Assembly (NCBI RefSeq): GCF_001625445.1
Contig: NZ_LWHG01000034.1
Span: forward strand, 1 to 64,000
Reading direction: 5' to 3'
DNA from: Haladaptatus sp. R4
Lineage (GTDB): Archaea > Halobacteriota > Halobacteria > Halobacteriales > Haladaptataceae
Length of the DNA stretch: 64,000 nt
Shown: positions 49,072 through 59,979 of the stretch, piece by piece
Layout: every line of letters starts with the position of its first letter
Position numbering within the stretch: position 1 is the first letter of the stretch
Translations under genes and position numbers: made by a program
The notes under the pieces: model-generated
Seen by the model: only the letters and a program-made list of their open reading frames with translations
What the model was told of the DNA's origin: nothing
The model's database searches: none

Positions 49072-49860
49072 ATGGGAACTGCGCTCGACGAGATAGAGTT
49101 TCTCGTACGGTCGGAACACCGCGTCGTGGCACTCGACGCGCTTGCCGAGCGTCCGCGCAGTCGGGACGACCTACGGGCACTGACCGGTGCGTCGTCCTCG
49201 ACTATCGGGCGCACGCTCCACGAGTTCGAAGTTCGCGGCTGGATTCGCCGGGACGGCCGTCAGCATCGGGCGACGTCGGACGGGTTGTTCGTCGCGGGGG
49301 AGGTCACGACCCTGCTCGATCGGATCGAAACGAGACAGCGGTTGCGCGACGTCGCGCGCTGGCTTCCAGCGGAGAAACTCGGCATCTCGATGGAATCGTT
49401 TGCCGACGCCGTCGTCACGGTCGCCGACGACGACGACCCGTACGAACCCGTGCGTCGCTACGACGAGTTGATAGCGGACGCGGGGACGATGCGGGCGTTC
49501 GGAACGGCGACGCTCAAATCCGCCAACGCCGGGACCTTGTATCGGAACGTCCGCGAGGGGATGACCACCGAGATAATCTATCCGCCACCCATCGTTGAAG
49601 CCATACTGGAGTGGTCGCCGACGGCGGCCAAGAAGGGGTTGGAAGGGGGCAACCTCACCATCCTGATGCACGACGCGCTCCCGTGTGGTCTCACCCTCTT
49701 CGACGACCGCGTCGCCCTCACGGGTTACGACCCGGATACCGGCATGTTACGGGCGGTCGTCGATACGAACTCGCCCGAGGCGCGGGAGTGGGCGGAAGCG
49801 CTCTATGAATCCTATCGGGACGAGGCCCGACCGCTCGGTCCCGACCTCCTCGAAGCGTAG
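49072..49860 (+). CDS. HTH regulator with FilR1-like domain
   Basis: Intact, 262 residues. N-terminal winged helix (LRALTGASSSTIGRTLHEFE) and C-terminal DUF1724/FilR1 domain (REGMTTEIIYPPPIVEAILE, LPCGLTLFDDRVALTGYD). This group is known for growth-phase and lysine-responsive control in archaea. ATATAC about 27 nt before the ATG suggests a leaderless mRNA. Confidence 0.82.
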   Translation: MGTALDEIEFLVRSEHRVVALDALAERPRSRDDLRALTGASSSTIGRTLHEFEVRGWIRRDGRQHRATSDGLFVAGEVTTLLDRIETRQRLRDVARWLPAEKLGISMESFADAVVTVADDDDPYEPVRRYDELIADAGTMRAFGTATLKSANAGTLYRNVREGMTTEIIYPPPIVEAILEWSPTAAKKGLEGGNLTILMHDALPCGLTLFDDRVALTGYDPDTGMLRAVVDTNSPEAREWAEALYESYRDEARPLGPDLLEA

Positions 49861-50036
49861 TAACGGACGGCCGCCGTGAGGGCCTCGGATCGAGACCGCG
49901 GCCCGCTACTGGGTTTGGCTCTATCCGTGCAACCACCGACTCGCTTGCAGGCCCTGCAAGCGACCCACCACGTGCGAGAATTTCACTAGATAGCTACATT
50001 TTTGTCCACGGTCTTTTTTCCACACGGGAGGGAATC

Positions 50037-51436
50037 ATGGCGACTGACAGTCAACCGGTAGACAAAGCGGTAATCGAGGAGTTCAAACGGCGTTCCGGCG
50101 GGGACGTGTTTCAACCGGACGACGGGACGGAGTACGACGAAGCGCGCGTGATCTACAACGCGATGATAGACAGGCATCCGCAGTTGATAGCCCGTTGTGA
50201 CACCGTGGACGACGTGATCACGGCCGTGGAGTTCGCCCGCGAAAACGAGATGGAGGTGGCGATTCGGAGCGGCGGTCACAACGGTGCGGGACTGGCGCTG
50301 GTGGACGACGGACTCGTCATCGACCTGTCGAACATGACCGATATCAGCGTCGATGCCGAGGAGCGGACCGTGCGCGTCGAACCGGGCTGTACGTGGAGCG
50401 ACGTCGATAGGGCGACGCACGAGCACGGACTGGCGACGGTGAGCGGCGTCATCTCCACCACCGGCGTCGCCGGGCTTACCCTCGGCGGCGGTCACGGCTA
50501 TCTGACCCGGAAGTACGGGCTGACCATCGACAACCTGCTCGGCGCGGACGTCGTGCTCGCCGACGGGCGACTGGTTCACGCCAGCGAGGACGAGCACTCG
50601 GATCTGTTCTGGGCAATCCGCGGCGGCGGCGGCAACTTCGGCGTCGTCACGGCGTTCGATTCGAACTGCACCCGGTGGACACCGTCGTCGCCGGGCCGAC
50701 CTTCTGGCCCATCGACGAACTCGAAGACACCATGCGCTGGTACCGCGAGTGGCTTCCGAACGCGCCGGAGGACGTGTACGCGTTTTATCTGATCGCGGAA
50801 GTGCCGGGAGAGCCGTTCCCGGAGGAGATACACGGCGAGAAGGTGTGCGGGGTGATGTGGTGTTACCTGGGTGACCCGGACGACATCGACGGCGTGCTAC
50901 GACCCGCACACGACGTCGCCGAACCGCTGTTCGAACACGTCGGTGAGATGCCCTACCCGGCGCTCCAGAGCATGTTCGACGACCTCTACCCGCCGGGCGA
51001 TCAGTGGTACTGGAAGGGCGACTTCGTCCACGACCTGACCGACGAGGCCATCGACGAACACCGACGCTTCGCGGAGGTTCCGACCCCGCAGTCCGGGATG
51101 CACCTGTATCCGGTCAATGGCGCGGCCCACCGCCCCGAACCGGACGAAACGGCGTGGTCGAACCGCGACGCCACGTGGTCGATGGTCATCTTTGGCGTGG
51201 ACGGGGACCCGGCGAAAAAAGACGAGATAACAGACTGGGCACGGGGGTACTGGGAGGCAACCCACCCGCACTCGATGGGTGGTGCGTACGTCAACTTCAT
51301 GATGGAAGAGGGGAAGGATAGGGTCCAGACGACCTACGGAGACAATTACGAACGACTCCAAGAAATCAAAGCGAAGTACGACCCCGAGAACTTCTTCCAC
51401 GTCAACCAGAACATCGAACCGCTCGCGGAGGGGTGA
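50037..51436 (+). CDS. FAD-linked oxidase (BBE/VAO type)
   Basis: About 466 residues. AIRSGGHNGAG with the flavin-linked His, GVISTTGVAGLTLGGGHGYL and DLFWAIRGGGGNFGVVT are PCMH FAD-domain motifs; the C-terminal YDPENFFHVNQNI is the berberine-bridge-like end. A frameshift near 50665 splits the protein at about residue 210. It may oxidise a sugar or alcohol. A GGGAGG purine stretch precedes the ATG. Confidence 0.85.
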
Positions 51437-51644
51437 CGGCGGTCGCTCGACGGGGGGCGACATCGATCCCCTCGACCCACGAGCGCGTTCGTAACACGAT
51501 GATATGAGTACAGTTGAACAGATGAACAACTATTCAACTATCGTCGCTCCTGGAATTCATCCGTAAGCTCTTGATCACGACCCCGGCGTTCATCCGTAGC
51601 CTCTCGAAATTGACCGCACAAAAGGCGAGGTGGTCTACGATCCC

Positions 51645-53151
51645 TCACTCGTTCGACCCGAGCCACCGGGTCAGCGGTTCCGGGTAGTCCTCGCCGAGCG
51701 TGACGCCGTATCGCTCCTGTTCGTCGGGAGACAGAGTCCACGGTTCGTGGGCCTTCTCGCCCGGCACACCGTCGAGTTCCGGGAGCCAGTATTTGACGTA
51801 CGTCGCGTCGGGGTCGTACCGCTCGGCCTGCCACCTCGACGTCGAACGAGCGGTTCCGCGAGCGTTGCCGACGCCCGCGATGTACGCCCAGTTGCCGTAG
51901 TTGCTCGCCGGGTCGTAGTCCACGAGTTTCGTCTCGAAGTAGGCCGCGCCCTTCCGCCAGTCGATTCGGAGGTCGTCGCCAGCACGCTGGCGACGTTCTG
52001 TCGTCCCCGGTTCGACATGTACCCAGTTTCGTTCAACTCGCGCATGTTCGCGTCCACGAACGGGATGCCGGTTTCGCCGCGTTTCCACCGCTCGAACTCC
52101 TCCTCGCTCTCCCCGTCGGTCCCGCTCCGCCAATCGATGTCGGCCCGACGGCGAATCCCGTCACGTTCGAACGGCCGATTTCCGTGCTTTTCGAACTGGA
52201 ACTGGAAGAAATCGCGCCACAGCAGTTCGAACGCGAGCCAGTACGTCGATTCGTTCTCGACACGCTCGCGCTCGTAGCGTTCGACGGCTTCGTACACCGT
52301 CCTGGGCGACAGACAGCCCAGATTGAGCCACGGCGAGAGTTTCGAGGAGTAATCGGATCCCAACAACCCGTTTCGGGTCTCCTTGTACTCCCGCAACCGG
52401 TCGCGCTTCCAGACGTAGCGTTCCAATCGTTCGAGACCCGCGGTTTCGCCGCCTTCGAACCGAAGGACCGCACGCTCGTCCGATGGCGTCGGTTCGACAT
52501 CGAGCGCTTCGAAGGTGGGTATCTCACCGGGAACGAGCGCCCCGGCGGGAGCGGACGCGTCCGCTTCCGCCGCCGTCCCCACCTCCCGGAATCAGCGGAA
52601 GCGTCGACGGCGCTTCGACCGTGGGACGAACCGTCGCGTCCGAATTTTCGACCGTTCGCCGAAACGGAGTGAACGTGTCCTCGATTCGGGCGACCGGGAC
52701 GGGCAAGTCGTCCGGATGATACAGCGTGTGGCCCCGGAACGATTCGATATCGGGATTCGTTTCGGTCCTTTTCAGTCGGGCCGTCACCGTCCGTTCGACG
52801 GCGCGTTCCTCCGGGGTTGGGGCGGCCTGAAAGCTCACGGAGTCGGCGTCGATGGCCGACGCGAGTTCCGGGACGACCGTTTTCGGTCGGTTCGTGACGA
52901 ACGAGCAGTTCGGACCCCAACTCGCGGAGCGACGTTCGGAGGTCGGCGACGCTCTCCCGGAGGAATCGCGTCCGGTGGCCTCCCGTCTTCTCGTACCGAA
53001 ACGAGTTCGTCCCCCCGTACTCCCGCGAACCGAACTCCCGCGGATCGAAACAGTACACACAGCAGAGTCGCTCGGCCTCGGTCGCGGCGGCGAGTGCGTG
53101 ATTGTCCCGAACTCGGAGGTCGGTTCGAAACCAAACGAGCGCGGTTTCCAT
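51645..53151 (-). CDS. CRY-DASH-type DNA photolyase/cryptochrome
   Basis: About 502 residues in four frame segments (breaks near 52880, 52585 and 51990). LVWFRTDLRVRDNHAL starts it; DYSSKLSPWLNLGCLSPRTV and PFVDANMRELNETGYMSNRG are the FAD-binding CRY-DASH blocks; NYGNWAYIAGVGNA matches the end. CRY-DASH proteins repair pyrimidine dimers, mainly in single-stranded DNA, under blue light. Next to the HAD gene by 9 bp. Confidence 0.85.
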
Positions 53152-53160
53152 GCACCCGAT

Positions 53161-53946
53161 TCAGTCCGCGAGCACTTCGTCTATCTCCCTAACTGAGTCG
53201 ATTACGTGGTCAGGCTGAATCTCCGATCCGGCGAGCACGTCCGGTGACGTCACGCCCGAACGGACCAGCACCGTCGTTGCGCCGATTTCCTCGCCGAGAG
53301 CGATGTCCGTGTCCAGTCTGTCGCCGACGACGAGGCAGTCCTCCGCCGAAACGCCGAGATGGGACAACGCGGCCCGCCCCGCGTCTGGCGACGGTTTGCC
53401 GAGGACGTGGTCCGGTTCCCTGCCCGCGACGCCCGCGATGGCGTTGATGATGGCCCCCGAACCCGGGACGAGTCGCTCGTGGACCGGAATCGTCACGTCC
53501 GGGTCGGTGCCGACGAACGGGACGTCGCCTTCGAGCGCCCAGAGCGCGGCGGTGAGGTCGTCGTAGTCGAATTCGCGGTCGATGGAGGCGACGACGAGTT
53601 CGGCGTCGTCAGGGTCCTCACACACCACGAACCCGCGTTCTTCGAGCAGTTCGGAGAGATACCCCTCGCCGACGACGAGGGCGTCGTGTCCCTCGTACTC
53701 GGCTTCGAGGAATTCGGCCGTGACGAGCGCCGACGTGAGCACGTTGGCGTCGTCGATGGCGATGTCGGCGGCGGCAAGCCGTGAGACGTAGTGTTCCGGC
53801 GGTTGCGTCGGATTGTTCGAGAAGAACAGAAGGTTCGTTCCCTGGTTTCGAAGCGTTCGAACGGCCTCGGACGCACCGGGGACGCCGTTGTTTCCCCTGA
53901 CGAGCGTCCCGTCCACGTCGAGAATCGCGCCACGATAGCGGGTCAT
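53161..53946 (-). CDS. HAD-IIA family sugar phosphatase-like hydrolase
   Basis: Intact, 261 residues. DVDGTLVRGN (nucleophile Asp), FFSNNPTQPPEHYV, GKPSPDAGRAAL and VGDRLDTDIALGEEIGATT are the HAD motifs with the IIA cap, as in NagD/PGP phosphatases. Upstream of the photolyase in the same direction and probably co-transcribed. Confidence 0.87.
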   Translation of the reverse strand: MTRYRGAILDVDGTLVRGNNGVPGASEAVRTLRNQGTNLLFFSNNPTQPPEHYVSRLAAADIAIDDANVLTSALVTAEFLEAEYEGHDALVVGEGYLSELLEERGFVVCEDPDDAELVVASIDREFDYDDLTAALWALEGDVPFVGTDPDVTIPVHERLVPGSGAIINAIAGVAGREPDHVLGKPSPDAGRAALSHLGVSAEDCLVVGDRLDTDIALGEEIGATTVLVRSGVTSPDVLAGSEIQPDHVIDSVREIDEVLAD

Positions 53947-54010
53947 TTGGTGGGACAACGGACCGGGGGATGTTGAGTCGTCCGGTGAGATGACGGTCGA
54001 ACGTGACCCG

Positions 54011-54859
54011 TCAACGTAACTCGGCGGTCCGGAACTTGGCGAACCCGGCAAGGAGGAACGCGGCGGACCATGCGAACAACGTGAGAACGTTCCGTCCCGT
54101 CTGTCGGTACATATCGTCCATCTTATCGGGAGGGATCGAGGGAAGTCGTCGGTAGTGATTCCCGACATCCACGTACATCGCGGCGGTCGAACCGCTGTAC
54201 GCCTTCCACGGGGTGAGGTTCCGTATGGCCTCTCGCGTCGTGTCCGAGACTGGCGTTCCGAGAACGTGACCGATCCCGGTGAGGAGCGTTTCGAGGTTCA
54301 CGAACGGGACGAAGTTCCCCCAGAACGGGACCAGAAAAAAGTAGACACCGACGGCCGCTACCATCGCCGTCGTCCGACTAGCGACGAGCGCGGACAGGGC
54401 GAGGTAGATACTCACAAACGAGCAGAGATACAGTGCCGTCGCGGCCGCGAATACCGCGAATCGACCGGGATCCGGCCCCTTCGTGAACGTCGCGGCGGCG
54501 ACGACGAAACCGAGGAGGACGCCACAAACGACGGCGATCAGGACGAGACAAAGCCGCGAGAGCAGCTTCCCCGCGAAGTATTCGGCGCGACCGTTGGGGA
54601 GCCCCATCGTAAACTTGATTCGACCGCTCGCGAGGTCGCCGACGATGCACTGGTACACGAGCGGTGCCACCAGAATCGGCCCGAGGACGATGACAACCTC
54701 CGTCACGTCGAACAGCGTCCGATACGGGTCGTCGTACACCCCTGACTCGGCGACGAAAGTGAGCGAAATGAGCGCGATCAGCACCGCAACGACGCCGACC
54801 ACCAACCGCGACCCGACGGCGTTTCGGAAGTCGTCCCGCGCGACCGTTCCGACGGTCAC
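54011..54859 (-). CDS. ABC transporter permease (ABC-2 type)
   Basis: Intact, 282 residues with about six hydrophobic segments and KFTMGLPNGRAEYFAGKLL, typical of haloarchaeal ABC-2 permeases encoded with a single ATPase. Overlaps the ATPase stop by 4 bp. Confidence 0.85.
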   Translation of the reverse strand: MTVGTVARDDFRNAVGSRLVVGVVAVLIALISLTFVAESGVYDDPYRTLFDVTEVVIVLGPILVAPLVYQCIVGDLASGRIKFTMGLPNGRAEYFAGKLLSRLCLVLIAVVCGVLLGFVVAAATFTKGPDPGRFAVFAAATALYLCSFVSIYLALSALVASRTTAMVAAVGVYFFLVPFWGNFVPFVNLETLLTGIGHVLGTPVSDTTREAIRNLTPWKAYSGSTAAMYVDVGNHYRRLPSIPPDKMDDMYRQTGRNVLTLFAWSAAFLLAGFAKFRTAELR

Positions 54860-55812
54860 AGCCGCTCACCGCCACTGACTGCGGCCTCCGTGCGGGTCGG
54901 GTCGCCCGCTGGTTCGTCGCCGTCGGTAAACGCCTCGAACAGCGATTCCAGCGACGAATCCGCCGTGTCGAAGTTTCGAACCGTCGTTAGCTCGTCCAAC
55001 CGAACCAGCGCCCGGATCTTCGCCTCCGTCCGAGCGCAGACGATGTGGACACTCTCCCCGGAAATCGTCGCGTCCGTCACTCCTTCGACGCAACGGATGT
55101 CTTCGAGATCTGGAACCCTCTCGACCGTCGCTTCGACTGCGCAGGTTCCCAGTCGTTCGCGGAGGTTGCCGATTGAGTCGGTCGCGACGAGCGACCCGTC
55201 GCGCATGATTCCGACTCGGTCACAAACCTGTTCGACGTGATCGAGGATGTGTGAGGAGAAAAATACGGTCGCACCACGCTCGTTCTCTACCCGAATCGCC
55301 TCCCGAAGGAGTTTGATGCCGTTCGGGTCGAGTCCGCCGGACGGTTCGTCCAAAACGAGCAGATCAGGTTCGCCGACGAGCGCGATTCCCAACGCCAACC
55401 GCTGAGTCATGCCTTTGGAGTAGCCGCCAGCGTTCCGCGCCGCTTGTTCGGGAGAGAGGCCGACCCTGCCGAGGATGGTGTCGGGGTCGTCGTCGGCACC
55501 TTTCGTCCGAATCGCGGAATCGATGTGCTGTCGTCCGGTGAGGTTTTCGTACGGTTCGAACCCGTCCGTCAGGAGACCGGTCCGGGAGCGGACCGCTTTC
55601 GCGTCGGTCGTCGGGTCCGCTCCTAGAACACGAACTTCGCCACTGGTCGGGGTCAGAAACCCGAGTAGCACGTCGATAGTCGTCGATTTTCCCGCGCCAT
55701 TTGGCCCGAGAAATCCGAACACGGATCCATCCTCGACCGAGAGGTTGAGGTCGGTGACCGCGTTCACGTCCCCATATCGCTTGCAGAATCCGTTCGTTTC
55801 GATTGTGAACAT
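54856..55812 (-). CDS. ABC transporter ATP-binding protein
   Basis: Intact, 318 residues. Walker A GPNGAGKST (36-44), signature YSKGMTQR, Walker B LLVLDEP and switch SSH are complete. The C-terminal 90 residues are an extra domain. Works with the permease as an exporter; substrate unknown. Confidence 0.88.
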   Translation of the reverse strand: MFTIETNGFCKRYGDVNAVTDLNLSVEDGSVFGFLGPNGAGKSTTIDVLLGFLTPTSGEVRVLGADPTTDAKAVRSRTGLLTDGFEPYENLTGRQHIDSAIRTKGADDDPDTILGRVGLSPEQAARNAGGYSKGMTQRLALGIALVGEPDLLVLDEPSGGLDPNGIKLLREAIRVENERGATVFFSSHILDHVEQVCDRVGIMRDGSLVATDSIGNLRERLGTCAVEATVERVPDLEDIRCVEGVTDATISGESVHIVCARTEAKIRALVRLDELTTVRNFDTADSSLESLFEAFTDGDEPAGDPTRTEAAVSGGERL

Positions 55813-56045
55813 TCGAGTTACAGTCTCCGCAGTTCCGTACTAAATGGGCCACACCGTTCACCGGCGGATTCCAACGGGATATAGCTATACCTTCCTCTGA
55901 AGCGCTCTACCGACCGAATATCGCGTGTTCAGAGAGTCCGAGATTCGTCAGCGGGGGACTGAAAAACCGGGTGTATGACGATATACGACGTTGAGAACGA
56001 CGCAACGAGCGATGGATATAACAGACGTACTGACTATAATCGAAT

Positions 56046-56735
56046 ATGACACGAAAGTCCGCCTCGCTGCTGACGAAGACACAGCGACGCCGGATTCGGA
56101 ACCAGTTCGCGGATCTCGACGAGGAGAAGCGACGCCGAGATCAACGGCGGGTTCGGGAACGAATCGAGTCGGGAGTTCTCGATTTCCAGTTGCTTGCTGA
56201 CTACCCGGACGAACAGCTCTCGATGGCGGTCGATTCGACGGACGACGAAGAACTACAAGACGCACTGGCGGATGCGTATCTCACCGTCGAGCGCCTCCGT
56301 GAACTTCGTGGAATCGACCGGGAAGAGCTGATCTCCACTGCTCGTACCTGTAGCGAGGAGGTTACCGCCGACGGGACGCACACGGACGTCGAATCGCTCC
56401 ACCGACTCGATCTGCGCACCGAAACCGAAACGGAACGCGAGACGGCGGCCGAAGTAAGCGACCGGTTGCAGATGGACCGTTGGGTGAAGCGCGCGAACGC
56501 CGCCATGGGCATTGGTGGCGTTGCTATCGGCATCAGCACCCTGTTTTGGCTCTCGGATCAGCTCCTCGGGACGAAGTTGTGGCGAGGCGGCTTCGATGAG
56601 GTTCAGCAAATTCTCTTTCTCCTCATTTTCGTCGGTGTGGTGGGGTGGTCGCTCATCATGGGATATCACCTGCTGATGAACGTTACGATTCCCTCGTTCC
56701 GGAGTCGGCTACGTGACTCAGGGGAGTCCGTGTGA
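56046..56735 (+). CDS. Haloarchaeal conserved membrane protein, unknown function
   Basis: 229 residues. N-terminal charged domain (LTKTQRRRIRNQF, then RRVRERIESGVLDFQLL) resembling the 9663-10316 protein; two C-terminal membrane helices (MGIGGVAIGISTLFWLSD and ILFLLIFVGVVGWSLIMG). Precedes the potassium channel by 38 bp in the same direction, so a partner or modulator role is conceivable but unproved. Confidence 0.7.
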   Translation: MTRKSASLLTKTQRRRIRNQFADLDEEKRRRDQRRVRERIESGVLDFQLLADYPDEQLSMAVDSTDDEELQDALADAYLTVERLRELRGIDREELISTARTCSEEVTADGTHTDVESLHRLDLRTETETERETAAEVSDRLQMDRWVKRANAAMGIGGVAIGISTLFWLSDQLLGTKLWRGGFDEVQQILFLLIFVGVVGWSLIMGYHLLMNVTIPSFRSRLRDSGESV

Positions 56736-56773
56736 CGGCAGAATAAAGGCACCTGACTGACAGTCTTAGGACA

Positions 56774-58453
56774 ATGGTTTCGCGACCGCGACGCGTTCCG
56801 TTCACCGTGTTCCCCGAAGTGTCACGGCAGCGACGACGGGCGTTTCTCTATCTCGCTTCGTTTGCCGGGGTCATCGTGCTGTACACCGTCGCGTACATGT
56901 GGGGGATGGAGACGTACGAAGGGGTACATCGGACCGCGCTGGAGGCGTTCGGTATCGTCATCGAGACGTTCACGACCACGGGGTTCGGCGTCGATGCTTC
57001 GAAATGGACGACGCCGCAGATGCACCTGCTCATGGTGGCGATGCAGATCTCCGGAGTACTGCTCATCTTCATGGCGCTCCCGGTGTTCGTCGCGCCGTGG
57101 GTACAGGAAGCGCTGCGGGTGAGTCCCCCGACGGTCATCGACGACGTGGATGATCACGTCGTCATCTGTGGGTATTCGCCGCGCGCCGAGACGCTCATCG
57201 ACGAGTTTCAGTCGTGGGACAGGGAGTTCGTCGTCGTCGTCCGCGACCGGGACGAGGCGCTCGACCTGTACGAGGCGAACATCCCGGTCGTCCACGGCGA
57301 CCCGGAGTCAGCCGACACGCTCCGAAACGTCCACGTCGAGGACGCCTACGCCGTCGTCGCCGACGCGACAGACGAACAGAACGCGAGTATCGCGCTCGCC
57401 GTCCGCGAGGTGTCCGAGACGGTCCGGATCATCAGCCTCGTGGAGAACCCGGATTTGGCGAACTACCTCCGCTACGCCGGGGCGGATCAAGTGTTCTCGC
57501 CGCGACACCTGCTCGGCCACAGCCTCGCCGAAAAGGTCACGGCGTCGGTGACGGCGGACCTCGGCGAAACCGTCACCATCGGAGAGGACTTCGAAATCCT
57601 GGAGCTATCGATCCAGGCCGGGTCGGAAATCGCGGGCAGAAAGCTCGCGGAGAGCGGCGTTCGGGAACGAACCGGCGCGAGCATCATCGGTCTGTGGCGA
57701 CGCGGGGAGTTTCAGAGTTCGCCCTCGCCGACGACCGAACTGGACGAGAACACGATTCTGCTCGCCGCCGGGCGGGAACAGCAACTCGAACGGCTGAAGG
57801 AGATGACCATCTCGGACGGCCGCGGTCCCACCCGCGGGTCGATAATCGTCGCCGGATACGGGGAAGTCGGTTCGACGGTCGAGGAGGCGATGGAGGAGAA
57901 ATCGATGCGGACGACCGTCGTGGACAGGGAGGACAAAGACGGCGTGGACGTGCTCGGCGACGTACGGAACGAGGACGTGCTCCTCGAAGCGGGGGTCGAG
58001 TACGCCAACGCGATCATCTTCGCGTTGGCGGACGACACGACGACCATCTTCGCCACGCTCATCGCCCGGGAACTCGCTCCCGGGGTCGAAATCGTCGCCC
58101 GCGCCAACGAGACGGACAACATCGGAAAGTTGTACAGCGCGGGCGCGGACTACGTCTTGGCCCTCGAAACGGTGAGCGGGCGAATGCTCGCCTCGACGAT
58201 ACTCGAAGGCGAGGAGATCATCTCCCCCGACAAACAGATCGAAATCCTGCGGACGACCGCACCACGGATAGCGGGCCAAACCCTCCGGGACGCCGCCGTC
58301 AGAACGCGAACCGGGTGCACCGTCATCGCAGTCGAGCGCGACGGCGAGGTCATCACCGACCTCGGACCGGATTTCGTCGTTCGCGCGGACGACCAACTCA
58401 TCATCGCCGGTACCGACGAGGACACGAACGAGTTCGCCGAAATCGCACAGTAA
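56774..58453 (+). CDS. RCK-type potassium channel with two TrkA modules
   Basis: Intact, 559 residues. One or two membrane helices, pore loop with filter TTTGFG (67-72), then two TrkA-N/TrkA-C units: VVICGYSPRAETLIDE (Rossmann) and IIVAGYGEVGSTVEEA, each followed by a C-domain (GSEIAGRKLAESGVRERTGA, GQTLRDAAVRTRTG). Organised like MthK but with a doubled RCK. The filter differs from the usual TVGYGD and the ion may be potassium or less selective. Confidence 0.85.
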   Translation: MVSRPRRVPFTVFPEVSRQRRRAFLYLASFAGVIVLYTVAYMWGMETYEGVHRTALEAFGIVIETFTTTGFGVDASKWTTPQMHLLMVAMQISGVLLIFMALPVFVAPWVQEALRVSPPTVIDDVDDHVVICGYSPRAETLIDEFQSWDREFVVVVRDRDEALDLYEANIPVVHGDPESADTLRNVHVEDAYAVVADATDEQNASIALAVREVSETVRIISLVENPDLANYLRYAGADQVFSPRHLLGHSLAEKVTASVTADLGETVTIGEDFEILELSIQAGSEIAGRKLAESGVRERTGASIIGLWRRGEFQSSPSPTTELDENTILLAAGREQQLERLKEMTISDGRGPTRGSIIVAGYGEVGSTVEEAMEEKSMRTTVVDREDKDGVDVLGDVRNEDVLLEAGVEYANAIIFALADDTTTIFATLIARELAPGVEIVARANETDNIGKLYSAGADYVLALETVSGRMLASTILEGEEIISPDKQIEILRTTAPRIAGQTLRDAAVRTRTGCTVIAVERDGEVITDLGPDFVVRADDQLIIAGTDEDTNEFAEIAQ

Positions 58454-58482
58454 TTTGGTCGAAATTCGACGGGTACGCCGTC

Positions 58483-59979
58483 TCACACGATGCGCGCGGC
58501 GACCCACCACGTCACGAACGCCTCGATGAACGCCGCGACGATGAAGACGGGGAGCAGTCCGAGCACGACGTAGTAGGCCCTGACGAGTTCGTCGGAGAAC
58601 TCCTCGACCGACGTTCGGCCCCGAACGTACGACCACGAGACGCCGCCGAGATGGAGACCGAGCGCGCCCGCGACCGACAGGCCGGGGATTTCGATGACGC
58701 CGTGCGGAAGGATGAGGGCGAGCGCGAGCGTCGGGTTCGGGAGCAAGCCGACGACCGCGCCGACGACCGCGCCGTTGAACAGGACCGTGACGAGGGTCGG
58801 AACGCCGAATCCGATCCCGGCGAAGGCCGCCGAGATGGCGACCAACCAGTTGTTCGCGGCGATTTTGACGAACACGTCCACCGGAATCGTGCCGAAGACG
58901 TTGGTGGTTAGGTCGGGACGCACGCTCCGGAGCGTGAACGGTTGCGCCGCGAACCACCCGCCGACGCCGCCGAGCGCGAACAACCCGAGCGTGACGAGAA
59001 ACAGGAGTGGTTTCCGTGCGAGAAACGACCTGAGTTCGTGAAGCCCGCGGGCGAACGCGCCGCGAAGCGACCCACGACCCGTCGAAAGCGTCGGTTCTGC
59101 ATCGAGATACACCGCCGTCTTCAACACGCTCAGCGCGGGTAACAAAAAGAAAAGCAGGATGATACCCGAGACGCGACTGACGCCGACGAGTCCGAACCCG
59201 GCCGTCACGAAGGCGAACACGCCGAACAACCCGACGGCGATGATGATGTACGCCGCGGTGCGCGCCACGTTGTGCCGGACGAACCCGCCGCTTCGACGGA
59301 TTCCGGTCCAGATACCGACGTCGTCGATGACGATGGCCTGCGGGACGAACATGAACAGCAGGTAGACCACGAGGGAGACGACGAGAAATACGAGGAAGAG
59401 GACGAGGCCTCCGAGGAGGGTGACCGCGGTCGAATCCGCCTGTGCGAGGACCGAGAGAAACACGAAGGCGAGGAAAGCGACTCCGAAGGCGACGGAGACG
59501 ACGACGAACGCCGCCAGTCTGGCGAGCGAGAGTAGGAGGAACCTCGTCGCGTCCTCGCCTGCTCCGACGACACCGGCCGGGACGGGTCGCTCGTTTCGCA
59601 GGGCGGCCGTCACCGCGTGGACTTGGGCCGCACCGACGACGGCACGAGCGACGAACACGGCGACCAATGCCAGCAACATGGACACGACGAGAATGAGGAT
59701 GACCTCGGGTGTGAGAAGGCCTTGGAGTGCGTCCGCCAATCGATTTGCCCCCTCGGGATTCGTTCCGGCATTCGCCAGGTCCGTGTGTCTGAGCGCGGTG
59801 ACCACGGTGTCGAGACGCCCCGTTCCGGCGAGAAGCAGGTAACACAGCACCAACCCGAGGATCGGAAACGTCTGGGCGATCAAGTTGATGCTCGAACCGG
59901 CGAGAAAGAACGGGAGGACGGTCGCCGGGCGGCCGAAGAGGATCGACCGGGCCGACGAGCTAGCGTCGCGGAGTTTCAT
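58483..59979 (-). CDS. SpoIIM-family membrane protein with DUF7847-like N-terminal region
   Basis: Intact, about 498 residues, many hydrophobic helices. The C-terminal 200 residues (LLPNPTLALALILPHGVIEI, PGLSVAGALGLHLG) match stage II sporulation protein M/Stage-V-like proteins, with the N-terminal part a membrane domain common in haloarchaea. Function in archaea unknown. ATG 59979 lies about 28 nt from a TATTTAA box, so it is preferred over the ATG at 59991. Confidence 0.8.
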   Translation of the reverse strand: MKLRDASSSARSILFGRPATVLPFFLAGSSINLIAQTFPILGLVLCYLLLAGTGRLDTVVTALRHTDLANAGTNPEGANRLADALQGLLTPEVILILVVSMLLALVAVFVARAVVGAAQVHAVTAALRNERPVPAGVVGAGEDATRFLLLSLARLAAFVVVSVAFGVAFLAFVFLSVLAQADSTAVTLLGGLVLFLVFLVVSLVVYLLFMFVPQAIVIDDVGIWTGIRRSGGFVRHNVARTAAYIIIAVGLFGVFAFVTAGFGLVGVSRVSGIILLFFLLPALSVLKTAVYLDAEPTLSTGRGSLRGAFARGLHELRSFLARKPLLFLVTLGLFALGGVGGWFAAQPFTLRSVRPDLTTNVFGTIPVDVFVKIAANNWLVAISAAFAGIGFGVPTLVTVLFNGAVVGAVVGLLPNPTLALALILPHGVIEIPGLSVAGALGLHLGGVSWSYVRGRTSVEEFSDELVRAYYVVLGLLPVFIVAAFIEAFVTWWVAARIV

